DNA from: Chondrocystis sp. NIES-4102
GTDB taxonomy: Bacteria; Cyanobacteriota; Cyanobacteriia; Cyanobacteriales; Xenococcaceae
Direction of reading: 5' to 3'
Assembly: GCA_002368355.1 (NCBI GenBank)
Contig: AP018283.1
Location: 59,155-123,154, forward strand
Length of the DNA: 64,000 bases
Within the stretch, counting starts at the first letter, position 1. Every line of letters starts with the position of its first letter. Both the position numbers and the translations under genes were made by a program. The notes beneath the pieces were generated by a model that saw only the letters and a list, made by a program, of their open reading frames with translations, did not search any database and was not told the DNA's origin. Below, piece after piece: positions 1 through 9,217 of this stretch.

Positions 1-684
1 AAACAACTTTTTTATTTTGTTAAGATCTCGCATCAACAAATCCAAACCACCAATCGACTTTACATCAGGTTCTGGTGTAATTCTTAATCCTTTAGCTGCA
101 AGTTTGGCTGTTTTATAAGATAAAATATCATCAATACAAGCATTTTTCTTGGCAAGTGATTCAACTTCTCCTAAAGATAAACCTACATAATCTGTATAAT
201 TAATTGAAGAGTAATTTTCTCTTTCCAAGAATGACCGTATTATTAAAGCATTCGGCAATTTGAGCTTCACTTTAGGAACTATAGAATTTAAACTATCAGC
301 AATTTTGATCAAATGTCCCGTCAACAATATTTTGTTGTTTAATTCAAAATCAAAGTGTAAATTTTCAAGCTTGGATGCTAATGATTTACCTGAACAAACT
401 TCCTGTACACCTCCTAAAATTAAAAAACCATTCAAACTATAAATTAATTCTAAAGCTTCCTCTTGACAATTAATAATATATTCATTTAATGAATGTAATC
501 TTCCATCTATTGATAACTGCTGCAAATATGTACATCCTTGATTCCAAAAATATATATTATTACCATTGTAATATTGAGCTATTTCCTTAAAAATTATAGA
601 GCGATCACAGGTAAAAAATTCAATAGCAACAATTTTATTGGTATCTATTACTTTCCAGTCAATAATATTTAAGCTATCCATCAT
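1..684 (-). CDS. Ycf46-like AAA ATPase, N-terminal part (cut by window edge)
   Basis: The minus strand is open from an ATG at 684 (ATG-ATG pair at 684 and 681) to the window edge, giving about 228 residues without a stop. The visible part is an N-terminal domain with the segment YFWNQGCTYLQQL near residues 45-57. It ends in IGGLDLLMRDLNKIKKLF, which matches the linker before the Walker A motif in the Ycf46 family of cyanobacterial and plastid AAA ATPases. The Walker A and B motifs would lie outside the window, so ATPase activity is inferred. The start lies 4 bp after the stop of the 131-aa gene upstream, so the two are probably co-transcribed. The role of Ycf46 proteins is poorly known. Family fairly likely, function unknown. 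Confidence 0.6.
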   Translation of the reverse strand, partial: MMDSLNIIDWKVIDTNKIVAIEFFTCDRSIIFKEIAQYYNGNNIYFWNQGCTYLQQLSIDGRLHSLNEYIINCQEEALELIYSLNGFLILGGVQEVCSGKSLASKLENLHFDFELNNKILLTGHLIKIADSLNSIVPKVKLKLPNALIIRSFLERENYSSINYTDYVGLSLGEVESLAKKNACIDDILSYKTAKLAAKGLRITPEPDVKSIGGLDLLMRDLNKIKKLF

Positions 685-688
685 GATT

Positions 689-1084
689 TCAAATCTTTAT
701 TTCAGATGGGATGTGATCAACTTCTGTATTCAAAATTGAATTGCAATTAATGTTAGTATTGTAATATTTTTGACGAATTATATAGGGGGTAAGATTTTTA
801 ATTTTATATTGAGCTTGAGTTAATTTATCTGAAAATAATTTTAGAGATCTATAATAAGCAGAACTTAATGTCTCTAAATCGGGGTCGATATTATGCCAAT
901 CTATGGGTTCTACAAGTTCAGATAAGAAAATCAGGTTAAGTACAATATTATTTAATTTCCTACCTGAAGTGTGTTTAAGCCTATCTATAACTTTACCACA
1001 TAATGTATTTCGGTTATACCTAATATATAGTACCCCTATTTCCTTTTTATTTTCATTGTTAATAACTTTCGATTTTTTTTTCAT
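689..1084 (-). CDS. Hypothetical 131-aa protein upstream of the AAA ATPase
   Basis: I do not recognise this family. The protein starts MKKKSKVINNENKK, is basic at its N-terminus, and has a probable small folded core around residues 15-55 (IGVLYIRYNRNTL, then NNIVLNLIFLSELVEP) followed by a helical region to about residue 105. There is no signal peptide or membrane segment. Its stop at 689 is 4 bp before the ATG of the Ycf46-like gene, so it is the first visible gene of that operon and could be a partner or regulator of the ATPase. The divergent gap at 1085-1683 would hold its promoter. Confidence 0.6.
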   Translation of the reverse strand: MKKKSKVINNENKKEIGVLYIRYNRNTLCGKVIDRLKHTSGRKLNNIVLNLIFLSELVEPIDWHNIDPDLETLSSAYYRSLKLFSDKLTQAQYKIKNLTPYIIRQKYYNTNINCNSILNTEVDHIPSEIKI

Positions 1085-1683
1085 CTAAATTAATTCATAA
1101 ATTATTGGATGTGCTGGCAGAGCTTACTAAAGCTAACAGATTGCTTGCTTAAAAGTGACCTTTTTCAAACTTGAATATTGAAGATACTAAGATTATTTGT
1201 TTTGACGAATCATAATGCTAGCATTAACAGTTATCTTATTACGAAATTTAGATTTTAAACCAAATATCCTAATAAGATAAGTATTTTGTAAAGAATAATT
1301 ACAAAAAATCAATTTTGCTTTGCTAGCAAAAACCAGCATTAGCTAGCTAAAATAAACTATTACAATATAAAAGTAAACATAATACAAATATTTTTTATTT
1401 AAATAAACCAGTTATATACATAGATCCCAAGTATTTTTAGATAAAGTTTAAAAATAAATAAAATATAAAAATTGCTAGCAAATGAAAGGAGTTAAGCAAC
1501 TTGTATCTAAAATTTAGACAAGGTAAAAGTTAAATAGGCATAAAAATCCAAATTTCAAAACTGGATATTTTTGCAAGTTGTAAGTCATTCTTTATGCTCC
1601 CCATGCGTCAACGTAGGAGTATTTATAAATAAGAAATGATTCTAGATTTTCGCCCTCACGGGAGTACTCTGGAGGTATGTTAA
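1085..1683. other. AT-rich divergent intergenic region
   Basis: About 600 bp separate the minus-strand ATPase operon from the plus-strand 195-aa gene. The stretch holds several copies of GCTAGC-like words (1213, 1324, 1340, 1474 area) and short inverted segments such as TTAGCTAGCTAA. I see no open frame that looks like a gene. It probably contains both divergent promoters. A clear GGAGGT ribosome site lies at 1670-1675, ahead of the ATG at 1684. Confidence 0.4.
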
Positions 1684-2271
1684 ATGGAGAATGCAATTGC
1701 TAATGTTATTTTCTGCCCAGACAAAGTATTCAATATATTGGATGCCTACATTACTTTAGTCCAAACTCTCGATAATGTGCCAGTTTTAAATCCAAGAAAA
1801 ATAATGTCGAGAACACTGGGTTTAATATCTCTTTGTGAAAAACTAGGTCAAAAAGAGATTGAAATTATCAAAGATGGATTAGTTTTATATAAAGCAGAGA
1901 AAACAACTGATTGGCAAGTTTTTGAGTTTAATCTTAATGATCAACAAGTCTTAGCTATAGAAAGTCTACCTCAGACTAAAGAACAAGTTTTAATTGAATT
2001 CTATGGGCGCAAACTAACTCATAAACTAAAAAAGGTTTTCCAGTCTAAAAACTATCCTGTCAATAAACATATCAGCCTTAATCATGCTCAAGTTCCTTAC
2101 AGTTTCTGGATTGATAGTAAGTCAACGTCTAGCGAAATATTTTTCGTAGGAATTAATACTGAAGATAATGTTGTTTTTGAATCTTCTTTGAACAAGAGCA
2201 AACAAGTAAAAGTTATCAAAAATTACTTATCACTTGAACATATTAATCAACTATCTTCCTTTGATCCCTAA
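1684..2271 (+). CDS. Hypothetical 195-aa protein ahead of the T4SS operon
   Basis: I do not recognise this protein. It starts at an ATG eight bases after a good GGAGGT site, which fixes the start. It is soluble in appearance, with no signal peptide or membrane segment. It has a mixed hydrophobic pattern with a charged region LIEFYGRKLTHKLKKVF near residues 105-120. It is followed by 330 bp of non-coding DNA and then the pilin gene of the type IV secretion operon on the same strand, so it may be an accessory conjugation protein. That link rests on position only. Confidence 0.55.
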   Translation: MENAIANVIFCPDKVFNILDAYITLVQTLDNVPVLNPRKIMSRTLGLISLCEKLGQKEIEIIKDGLVLYKAEKTTDWQVFEFNLNDQQVLAIESLPQTKEQVLIEFYGRKLTHKLKKVFQSKNYPVNKHISLNHAQVPYSFWIDSKSTSSEIFFVGINTEDNVVFESSLNKSKQVKVIKNYLSLEHINQLSSFDP

Positions 2272-2603
2272 AAACAATGCTTACTACAGATTGAAAACTA
2301 GTATATTTCATAATAGTTAGAAATCATACAAATCCCTTTTGGATACTCCGTCGTTATATAGTGAAGCCTTCTTACAAAGTTTGCTCAATAGGGCTTTCCT
2401 CGCAACGCAACTTCGCGCTACTTCCAAAATTCATAAGTTTGCAATGAGCCTGTGGGGCTATGCTACGTAATCGCACCGCATTAACTATAAAGCAATTACC
2501 AATTCAATGATCAAAAGTCAAATACTCTGCCTTTGCGTTAAGCGTATAACACCCTAACGTTCTAACTTAAGGTCTTAATTCACCATTCTTTACCCATAAA
2601 ATT
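2272..2603. other. Intergenic gap with GC-richer repeat debris
   Basis: The 332-bp gap ahead of the pilin gene contains words that stand out from the AT-rich background, such as CGCAACGCAACTTCGCGC near 2400-2418 and GCTACGTAATCGCACCGC near 2463-2480. These resemble decayed small dispersed repeats common in cyanobacteria. No gene-like frame is seen. The promoter for the secretion operon is expected here, but I cannot single out a convincing hexamer pair. Confidence 0.35.
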
Positions 2604-3164
2604 ATGCTCATGATAAACTTACCATCCATATTAACTGTTGAACAAAAAAAACTTAAATTAGGTTCAATTGCTCTTACTAATATTCAATCTTTAGTTATTA
2701 CTGCAACTTTCTTAATTTATTACTACTATCAAAATAGCCAAATACAAGATATTTTACAGTTAATAACTAATATGTTATTTATTGTAGGTGGAATAATACT
2801 TTCATTTCTATTTTTTCAAAAAAAACTACCTAACTTAAAAAAGTGGCATTTACTAGTGATATTTTCAGTTTTTGCTGCTGTATTTAGCTATGAAACAACT
2901 TCCCATGCTCAAATTTTAGAGCAAATTGATAATGCCATTGGAGATGTTGGTACAGCAGCAGGAAGTAGTTTTTCTACTACTGTTCTAGAAGCAATAATTG
3001 ATTTAATTAGAATTGCCATATTTATTGTAGTTGGTGCAGCAGTTATTGCAGCGATCGCATTCGGGGTAACACAGGGTCAGTGGCAAGCACCACTATTAGT
3101 AGTAGGAACTGTTGCTGGAATTGGTTTGTTTTTAGAAATTATGGGGGAGGTAGTCTTCGGCTAG
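2604..3164 (+). CDS. VirB2/TraA-like T4SS pilin precursor
   Basis: This 186-aa membrane protein looks like the major pilin of a conjugative type IV secretion system. Residues 1-100 form an unusually long leader with hydrophobic segments near 27-42, 54-72 and 82-97, ending in SHAQ at 100-103, a signal-peptidase-like site. The predicted mature part (about 103-186) is 84 residues with two membrane helices (about 127-153 and 161-183) joined by a short polar loop GVTQGQWQAP. That is the standard VirB2/TrbC topology. It is the first gene before the VirB4 ATPase, as is usual. A strong hairpin follows at 3176-3197. M3 at 2610 is an alternative start. The family call rests on topology and position, since VirB2 sequences diverge quickly. 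Confidence 0.7.
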   Translation: MLMINLPSILTVEQKKLKLGSIALTNIQSLVITATFLIYYYYQNSQIQDILQLITNMLFIVGGIILSFLFFQKKLPNLKKWHLLVIFSVFAAVFSYETTSHAQILEQIDNAIGDVGTAAGSSFSTTVLEAIIDLIRIAIFIVVGAAVIAAIAFGVTQGQWQAPLLVVGTVAGIGLFLEIMGEVVFG

Positions 3165-3175
3165 CCTAACAATTG

Positions 3176-3197
3176 TCTGTTTACATTTGTAAACAGA
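3176..3197 (+). terminator. Hairpin between pilin and ATPase genes (partial terminator or RNA stabiliser)
   Basis: A perfect inverted repeat TCTGTTTAC / GTAAACAGA with a 4-nt ATTT loop starts 11 bp after the pilin stop. It lacks a long U tract, so it may be a 3' stabiliser or a leaky attenuator that lets the pilin be made in excess over the genes behind it. That use is inference. The structure itself is directly visible. Confidence 0.55.
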
Positions 3198-3265
3198 TAA
3201 TACTCAATATTTGTTATTCATCAAAAAACAATTGACCGTGTTGGTGCATAAGCCTGTCTGGATAA

Positions 3266-6200
3266 ATGAAACATCAAAATTTTGAGCGTGAGATTTTAGC
3301 AGAGCAAATAGTTACTATTAGTGCTTTAGGAGAAAAATCAAAAGTAGCTATAATCCCTAAAGAGTATATCTTACCCTGGCTTATAATTGTCATTGTTTGT
3401 ATTATATTGTATAAATTTTTGCAATTGTTCTTCAATTTTGGTTATTTTTGGATTGTACTTGCTATATTTTGGCTTTGCGCTTCCTGGTCTTTAATAGCGG
3501 GTCGAAAAAGCCACGATTTTACAGATGAATTTTACTCTTTGCCTTTAGATAATTGGATCGATCTACCTCACAGCTTTATCCCTGCTACAGATAAAATGTT
3601 TATTAAATCAGCTACTTTAAAATTTAAACCAGTTAAACAGGTAGACCGCTCACTTCAAGTACATAAATATATACCCTTTCAAAATGAGTCGGAACTACAC
3701 GGAAACATCGGTATTAATATAGGGAATCAATCTTTTGTTAGTTTCTTACGCTGCAACCCGAAAACTTTGAAATGGTCTGCTTCTGTTCCTTTTAATTTGA
3801 TTGGTTTACATCCTCAGTTAACAGACTCAGATATCATTAATCAATCAAATGCTATTAGTAATGCCCTGCAAGACATACCACAAGGTGAATCTATTTGCTT
3901 TATGTTCGGTTGCCGTTCTAAATTTAGTAAAAGAAATCGCCAATTGTCCGAATTAATAAATGAAAAATTTCCGATTATGGGGATAATACTTGAATCTGAA
4001 AAATTAAAAACAGAAGAAATAACCAGAAGAGGATTAAGACAAGAATGGCATCATTACGTAATGATTAACTGGAGTGAAAGAAATCAAGATCTCCGTCAAA
4101 ATTTAGATACTATTTCCATCATTATTAATTTCTGTAAAAATGTGTTTAGTGACCATTTTCGTAGTTTATTAGGTACAGAAAATAGCTATTGGAAAAACAT
4201 TTACGTAAAACTTGGAAGGGATATATACAATAATTCCTTTTTACCGTGGAAAATTCGTTTAGAATCTAAAGGTAAACTTCTTTTATCTAGTTTAGATCAT
4301 TCTTCAGCTTACGAACTTTTAGCAAGTCGATTTAATAATGAGATTGATCGCAATTTAGAGTATGATATTCCGCAAAAAATTAATGTATCTGATGTTTCTG
4401 GCAAACTTAAACATTGTGTAATTGTAGAGAATCCTGTTCATCAAAAAGATTTATTATCTAAATTAATCGAAGGAGATGAAGGAATATCCAACTGTCCTAA
4501 TCATGATAAAAGAAGAGATATTATTAGAGTTCGTAATGATTTAATTGCTATTCTAAAAATGGTTGTTCCACCTTCAAAAGTTCCATTCGGAGAGCAACTA
4601 TTTTGGGTATGGAACAGGATGAAAGAAATCGAAGTTAGAGATACTGATGTATTTGTTGAGATAACACCAGGAGATAAAGAGCAAAGTCGCACTAATTTAA
4701 CTAGATTGGTACGACAAAGTACATATGCCAATAGGTATGCAGCAAAAAAAGGTAATGTCATAGACGTTGAGGCATCAAATTTAAGCGAAGAGGCAATTGA
4801 GGCACAAAAAAGATTGAGATCGGGGACTCAACCATTAATAGTATCTTTTACAATTCATGTTTATCGACAAAATGATATTGAATTGGATATCGCTTGTGAA
4901 AGGCTAATTCAACTTTTCGCTCCAGCTAAATTAATTCGTGAAGATAAAGTATGCTGGAAAAGGTGGTTAGAGAGTCTTCCGATTAATAATCAGAAAATTC
5001 AAACATCCACAGAAATGTTTAGTGAAGCTAGGATGACAAGCCTTGATACATTAAGTGTTCGCTCCTTACTTACTTTGATTCGACCTAGAGACATTCATTC
5101 TTCTGGAGTTGAATTTATTTATACCGAAGGTGGGTACCCAATATATATCAACCTTGTTGAAAAATGTATGCGAGGGATCATTACTGGAACTACTGGATCT
5201 GGTAAAACAGTGATGGCTTTTGGTCACATTAAACAGGCTTTGTACAGGGAAGACAGAATTTGCGTTGGTTTCGATATGAGTAACGAAGGTGAAGGAACAT
5301 TGAAACCAATTGTAGAAATGTTAGGAGATGATGGAGCTTATATTAATTTAGTAGAGCAAAGTATAAATGTTCTTCAGCCTCCAGATTTAAGAAAATATAA
5401 TCTAAAAGTTCAAAAAAGACGACGTAAAATTTGGCTTGAATCGAGGAAAAAGATACTAACAGCTTTTGCTATCGGGTCTAACGTTAGAAACGATGTTAAC
5501 CCAGACATAATATCTTCAATTATAACTTTAGCGTTAGAAGCTTTTATTAGTGATATTGATATTGTTCGACGATACAATGCTGCCTTAGAAAATGGCTGGA
5601 AGTCACCCCAATGGCAAAAAATGCCAGTTTTGGAAGATTTTTTGTTTTTCTGTACAAAGGATAAATTAGATATATCTAATTTTGGTGCCCAACAAGCAGA
5701 AGCTCTAGATTTAATTGTTACTAATATTAAAGCTAAATTGGCAGATCCTAATATAGGTGAATGTATCTCCAAGCCTTCAACGGTTTCCCCTCACGCTCGA
5801 TTACAATTTTTCGGTCTTTCAGGATTAAGTGATGACAATAATGCTTACATTTTAAGTTTAGTAGCTCAAGGAGCTTGCTTAAATGCGTCACTTGAGTATG
5901 AAAAAAGTTTAGTGGTTATCGATGAATGTCCTGCACTTTTTGCTAAACCAGGTTTCACAGAGTTAGTTGGTATGCAGTTTTCACTTGGTCGTAAAGAAGG
6001 AACAAGTGTTCTTTTGATAGGGCAAAATATGGAAGCAATTACTCAATGCCATAATTCTTCTCAAATTATACGTAACACAGATTTTCACTTTATTGGCAGA
6101 ATTTCTAGTGATGGAATTAAACATTATGCCGATGTACTAGATATTGATCCAAATAACTTACGTCAGAATGCGGGGGATACATTTGGCATTGATCCCAATC

Positions 6201-6394
6201 TGGGGTGTTCTTACTGGTTGATTAAATATTTGGATAGATGTTGGATTACTTCGTATTACCCATCTAAATATGAGTTAGCAGGGCTTGCTAATTCACCTGA
6301 TGAAAAAAGAATACGTCAGAAAATTATGCAAAAGTATCCTAATACCCAAAAAGGTAAATGTCTTGCTTTAACAGAATATGCAGCTAATTATTAA
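3266..6394 (+). CDS. virB4: VirB3-VirB4 fusion, conjugative T4SS ATPase
   Basis: This 1042-aa protein is the motor ATPase of the secretion system, working at the inner membrane to drive pilus assembly and substrate transfer. The first 80 residues carry two membrane helices (about 30-50 and 54-73), then SWSLIAGRKSHDF and a VirB3/PrgI-like stretch, so VirB3 appears fused to VirB4. The C-terminal motor has Walker A GTTGSGKT near residue 640 and Walker B SLVVIDECPALF near 880. RISSDG and FGIDPNLG follow in the last 120 residues, where VirB4/TraC proteins carry conserved loops. Length is above the usual 800-850 because of the N-terminal fusion. It lies between the pilin and six further T4SS genes with 8 bp to the next start. 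ATPase call very sure, VirB3 fusion likely. Confidence 0.9.
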   Translation: MKHQNFEREILAEQIVTISALGEKSKVAIIPKEYILPWLIIVIVCIILYKFLQLFFNFGYFWIVLAIFWLCASWSLIAGRKSHDFTDEFYSLPLDNWIDLPHSFIPATDKMFIKSATLKFKPVKQVDRSLQVHKYIPFQNESELHGNIGINIGNQSFVSFLRCNPKTLKWSASVPFNLIGLHPQLTDSDIINQSNAISNALQDIPQGESICFMFGCRSKFSKRNRQLSELINEKFPIMGIILESEKLKTEEITRRGLRQEWHHYVMINWSERNQDLRQNLDTISIIINFCKNVFSDHFRSLLGTENSYWKNIYVKLGRDIYNNSFLPWKIRLESKGKLLLSSLDHSSAYELLASRFNNEIDRNLEYDIPQKINVSDVSGKLKHCVIVENPVHQKDLLSKLIEGDEGISNCPNHDKRRDIIRVRNDLIAILKMVVPPSKVPFGEQLFWVWNRMKEIEVRDTDVFVEITPGDKEQSRTNLTRLVRQSTYANRYAAKKGNVIDVEASNLSEEAIEAQKRLRSGTQPLIVSFTIHVYRQNDIELDIACERLIQLFAPAKLIREDKVCWKRWLESLPINNQKIQTSTEMFSEARMTSLDTLSVRSLLTLIRPRDIHSSGVEFIYTEGGYPIYINLVEKCMRGIITGTTGSGKTVMAFGHIKQALYREDRICVGFDMSNEGEGTLKPIVEMLGDDGAYINLVEQSINVLQPPDLRKYNLKVQKRRRKIWLESRKKILTAFAIGSNVRNDVNPDIISSIITLALEAFISDIDIVRRYNAALENGWKSPQWQKMPVLEDFLFFCTKDKLDISNFGAQQAEALDLIVTNIKAKLADPNIGECISKPSTVSPHARLQFFGLSGLSDDNNAYILSLVAQGACLNASLEYEKSLVVIDECPALFAKPGFTELVGMQFSLGRKEGTSVLLIGQNMEAITQCHNSSQIIRNTDFHFIGRISSDGIKHYADVLDIDPNNLRQNAGDTFGIDPNLGCSYWLIKYLDRCWITSYYPSKYELAGLANSPDEKRIRQKIMQKYPNTQKGKCLALTEYAANY

Positions 6395-6402
6395 AAAAAT
6401 CA

Positions 6403-7332
6403 ATGTCAATATTAAAAAGTAAAGTAAAGCCAGTAATGAAGCTATGCAAGTGCTTTGTATTAACTACAGCGACATTATTTTCTATAACTGTAAGTTCAGC
6501 AAAAAATGTATTCGCTCAAGTACCAATTGAATTGTCTACAGCTGGGTTCAGTGGAGGAACAATAACTTTTCCTAATGAAGATAATACTGATGTAGGAGAT
6601 ATAACTGGAATTGAAGAATTAACAGGGATTTCTGTAGATGATGTAACGGATATAAGTAATATTAGAGACATAGTTGATTTAATTGGAATTGGATCTATTG
6701 TTGATTTACTTCCTCCTGCCGTTGCAGAAGTTTTCAGCGATCTAAGTAGAATTGTTGGGGTAGTAGAAACATTTTTATCTGAATTAGGAATTCAAGTTGA
6801 TATAGGTGATTTGAACTTACCATATATTGAAGAGGCATTAGAATTATTTGAATCTAATAGTGAAATTGATATTGCTAGCGACGTTTTCGGCAGCCAAACA
6901 GGAAGCACTGTGATTATCGATGATACTCTTTACAAACAATATTTAAAAGATATAGCAAATAGATTTGCTCAAAATTCTACTCTTAGTAAGGATGGACAAA
7001 AAGTTACGGCAGAACAAATAAAAACAAGTCAAACTACATCTGAAATTAGCAATAGGCTGGCTCAAAATAGTAATAGACAAGATGTTTCTCAAAATATTTT
7101 GCGTAATATCTCAAATCAGCTTGCTCTGCAACAACAAATTGATAATATGAGTTTTTTCAATTTAAGTGAGGATAAAATAGCGCGATCGCTATTAGTATCT
7201 ATGCAGGGAGAAAGCTTAGTGGCCCTGGATAAAATAACTATTACTAGAGATAGAGAAACAGCGATCGCACTTAAATCAAGCACTTATTATCAAGGGCTAT
7301 TATCGATTCCAGCACAGCATTTATTACCTTAA
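6403..7332 (+). CDS. Secreted T4SS component, VirB5/TrbJ-like
   Basis: This 309-aa protein has a clear signal peptide ending VFAQ at about residue 39, so it is exported. The mature part begins with an acidic, low-complexity region rich in I, D and G (about 40-120). Its C-terminal 110 residues are helical and Gln/Asn-rich (SNRLAQNSNRQDVSQNIL, then SNQLALQQQIDNMSFF), like the helical bundle of VirB5/TrbJ minor pilins. It sits 8 bp after the VirB4 stop and one base before the VirB6-like gene, so it belongs to the operon. Position between VirB4 and VirB6 is where VirB5 normally lies. Sequence support is moderate because VirB5 is poorly conserved. HIP1 octamers occur at 7181 and 7260. Confidence 0.5.
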   Translation: MSILKSKVKPVMKLCKCFVLTTATLFSITVSSAKNVFAQVPIELSTAGFSGGTITFPNEDNTDVGDITGIEELTGISVDDVTDISNIRDIVDLIGIGSIVDLLPPAVAEVFSDLSRIVGVVETFLSELGIQVDIGDLNLPYIEEALELFESNSEIDIASDVFGSQTGSTVIIDDTLYKQYLKDIANRFAQNSTLSKDGQKVTAEQIKTSQTTSEISNRLAQNSNRQDVSQNILRNISNQLALQQQIDNMSFFNLSEDKIARSLLVSMQGESLVALDKITITRDRETAIALKSSTYYQGLLSIPAQHLLP

Positions 7333-7333
7333 T

Positions 7334-8425
7334 ATGAATAATTTGTTAGTAGCTCAAATAGCAACAGGTAACGAACTTAGTTTAAACATTTTAGAAAGAT
7401 CTCTAGAATTTTATCAACAAACAGGAGAATCCTGGGATCGTATGTGGGATTTAGTTGTTAATCCAACTCAACCTTTGTGGGTCGCAGCTATAGGAATTGG
7501 CAAATTTATTTTTGGCTTTTCATTATTTTTTTATACATATATAGTGATAGCTAAAATGGGTACAGTCAGTTCAACTAGAGAACTATTAGATCAAATGCCT
7601 CTACCATTATTTGTTTCTTTCATGTTTGCAGGAACAGGGCAATTGCTAGCTACTCTAGTCATAGGGTTGAAAGAAATTTTTCAGTATTTTATAGTTTTGA
7701 CATTGCAAATTCAAATAGCTGGGATCAGCGTTAATCAAGCGTTGCAAGATATTCAAAGTACGGCGATCGCTAATAATAGAGCAAGAATTATATTCTCCGA
7801 TTGCTTGTCGCAAACTGGATTACAATTAAATGATTGTATTAATGATCCTATTAAAATTCAGCAAGCTCAAGATTTGTTAAATGGATCAGGAAGAATATTA
7901 GGTGGTAATGTGTTAGAAGCAATATTGAGTGCTGTTACTGCCGATGGCAATACAGTGACTGATGCAGCTACTTCTTTTGCTGCTAGTGCTTTATCTACGG
8001 TATTTGGAAGTATATGGCTATCTATTGTTCAAGTAATTTTGCTAACTATCCAACACGTTTTTATTAATTCTATAGAAGCAACATCTTTATTAACCGCTAT
8101 TGCTGCACCTGTATTTTTAGGGTTTTCTTTATTTACTACTAATGCACCAATTTTTTACCTATGGATAAGTTCTTTTATAGGTTTATATTTCGTACAATTA
8201 AGTTATGTATTTTTAATTGGTTTTTATAGTGTGGTTGTCTCTCAATTAGATCAAGCAGGTGTTGAAGTGGGTACTATCATTTTAGACCTTGCTTTTTTGT
8301 TTTTTGTTTCAATATTTTCTCCGATAATTGCTATTTATATATCGTTAGGAGGTGGAGTAAAACTTTATGATCAAATAGCAAGTAATGTAGAAAAAGCTAT
8401 TACTTTAATAGTTTCGCAATTGTAA
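7334..8425 (+). CDS. Polytopic membrane protein, VirB6/TrbL-like
   Basis: This 363-aa protein has an N-terminal periplasmic-type stretch (residues 1-45, containing WDRMWDLVVNPTQPLW) followed by about six hydrophobic segments (near 50-75, 90-125, 215-245, 250-275, 283-310 and 320-345). This is the pattern of VirB6/TrbL, the polytopic inner-membrane channel component of type IV secretion. A Ser/Ala-rich region SFAASALSTVFGSIWLS lies at about 215-232. It starts one base after the preceding stop, showing tight coupling. The call rests on topology and operon position. Confidence 0.65.
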   Translation: MNNLLVAQIATGNELSLNILERSLEFYQQTGESWDRMWDLVVNPTQPLWVAAIGIGKFIFGFSLFFYTYIVIAKMGTVSSTRELLDQMPLPLFVSFMFAGTGQLLATLVIGLKEIFQYFIVLTLQIQIAGISVNQALQDIQSTAIANNRARIIFSDCLSQTGLQLNDCINDPIKIQQAQDLLNGSGRILGGNVLEAILSAVTADGNTVTDAATSFAASALSTVFGSIWLSIVQVILLTIQHVFINSIEATSLLTAIAAPVFLGFSLFTTNAPIFYLWISSFIGLYFVQLSYVFLIGFYSVVVSQLDQAGVEVGTIILDLAFLFFVSIFSPIIAIYISLGGGVKLYDQIASNVEKAITLIVSQL

Positions 8426-8440
8426 AAAAGCAACTAAATT

Positions 8441-9199
8441 ATGTTAAATAAAGGTAAAAAAACAAATATAATTGAACTCGAAGAAAAAACAGACTTAATT
8501 GAATCTAAAGATGGTAATAAAATTATCTTAATATTTTTTATATTAGGAATCTCCTTGTTTGTTTCAATTTTAGGTAATCTCGCTTTAATATATCTATCTG
8601 TTAATCTAGGTACAAGAGAGAAAATATTTGTAACTCGCAAAGGTGAAATTGAAATCGCTCAAGAAAAAGATCCTAATTTTCGTGATGAGAAGTTAATTGA
8701 AGAAACAGTTTCTAATTGGCTATATTTAACCCACGAATGGGATTCGTCTGTTCCAGGAAGTTCAGTTAAAGATTCAGGTGTTCAACTTGTTTCTAGTAAT
8801 AACAAATACTTCAAAGTTCCTACAAAAGTTTATTTGGCTTCTTACTTGTTAGAAATTGGGTTTAGAAAACAATATTTAGAAGAATTATCTAAATCAATTC
8901 CTTCTACATTTTACAGTGGCAAAGTAGAAAGTAATTTTAAACTTTATTTTATTGGAAATACGGAGCGAATAGATGATTATTTATATAAAACAGATGTAAT
9001 ATTTACTAGGACAGATGTAGAAGAGAATGTTGAAATAGCTGAAACTCAAATAAATCAAACAATATATTTGCAAGCGACAAAACCTTATCGTTTAATGCTT
9101 GGAAAAGAAGATCCTAGTATTTATAGAAAACAACTTAATCAACTTTTAAAAAACGGCTTAATTATATATAAAGTTTCTCCAAATATTTCCAAGTCATAA
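8441..9199 (+). CDS. VirB8-like T4SS inner-membrane protein
   Basis: This 252-aa protein has a cytoplasmic N-terminus of about 27 residues, one membrane helix (IILIFFILGISLFVSILGN, about 28-46) and a 200-residue periplasmic domain. That layout, the length and the position before the VirB10-like gene fit VirB8/TraJ-type assembly factors, which have an NTF2-like periplasmic fold. The domain contains SNWLYLTHEWDSSVPG and a C-terminal beta-rich stretch QTIYLQATKPYRLMLGKEDP, consistent with that fold. Gap to the previous gene is 15 bp and to the next 18 bp. Confidence is moderate because no strict VirB8 motif can be checked by eye. Confidence 0.6.
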   Translation: MLNKGKKTNIIELEEKTDLIESKDGNKIILIFFILGISLFVSILGNLALIYLSVNLGTREKIFVTRKGEIEIAQEKDPNFRDEKLIEETVSNWLYLTHEWDSSVPGSSVKDSGVQLVSSNNKYFKVPTKVYLASYLLEIGFRKQYLEELSKSIPSTFYSGKVESNFKLYFIGNTERIDDYLYKTDVIFTRTDVEENVEIAETQINQTIYLQATKPYRLMLGKEDPSIYRKQLNQLLKNGLIIYKVSPNISKS

Positions 9200-9217
9200 A
9201 TAACATATCATGAAATA

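Noticed and set aside
260..442. Plus-strand frame of 60 codons near the window start
   Set aside because: It is opposite the continuous Ycf46-like frame and has no supporting features.
5410..5772. Minus-strand frame of 120 codons inside the VirB4 gene
   Set aside because: Antisense shadow; the plus-strand frame carries continuous ATPase sequence.
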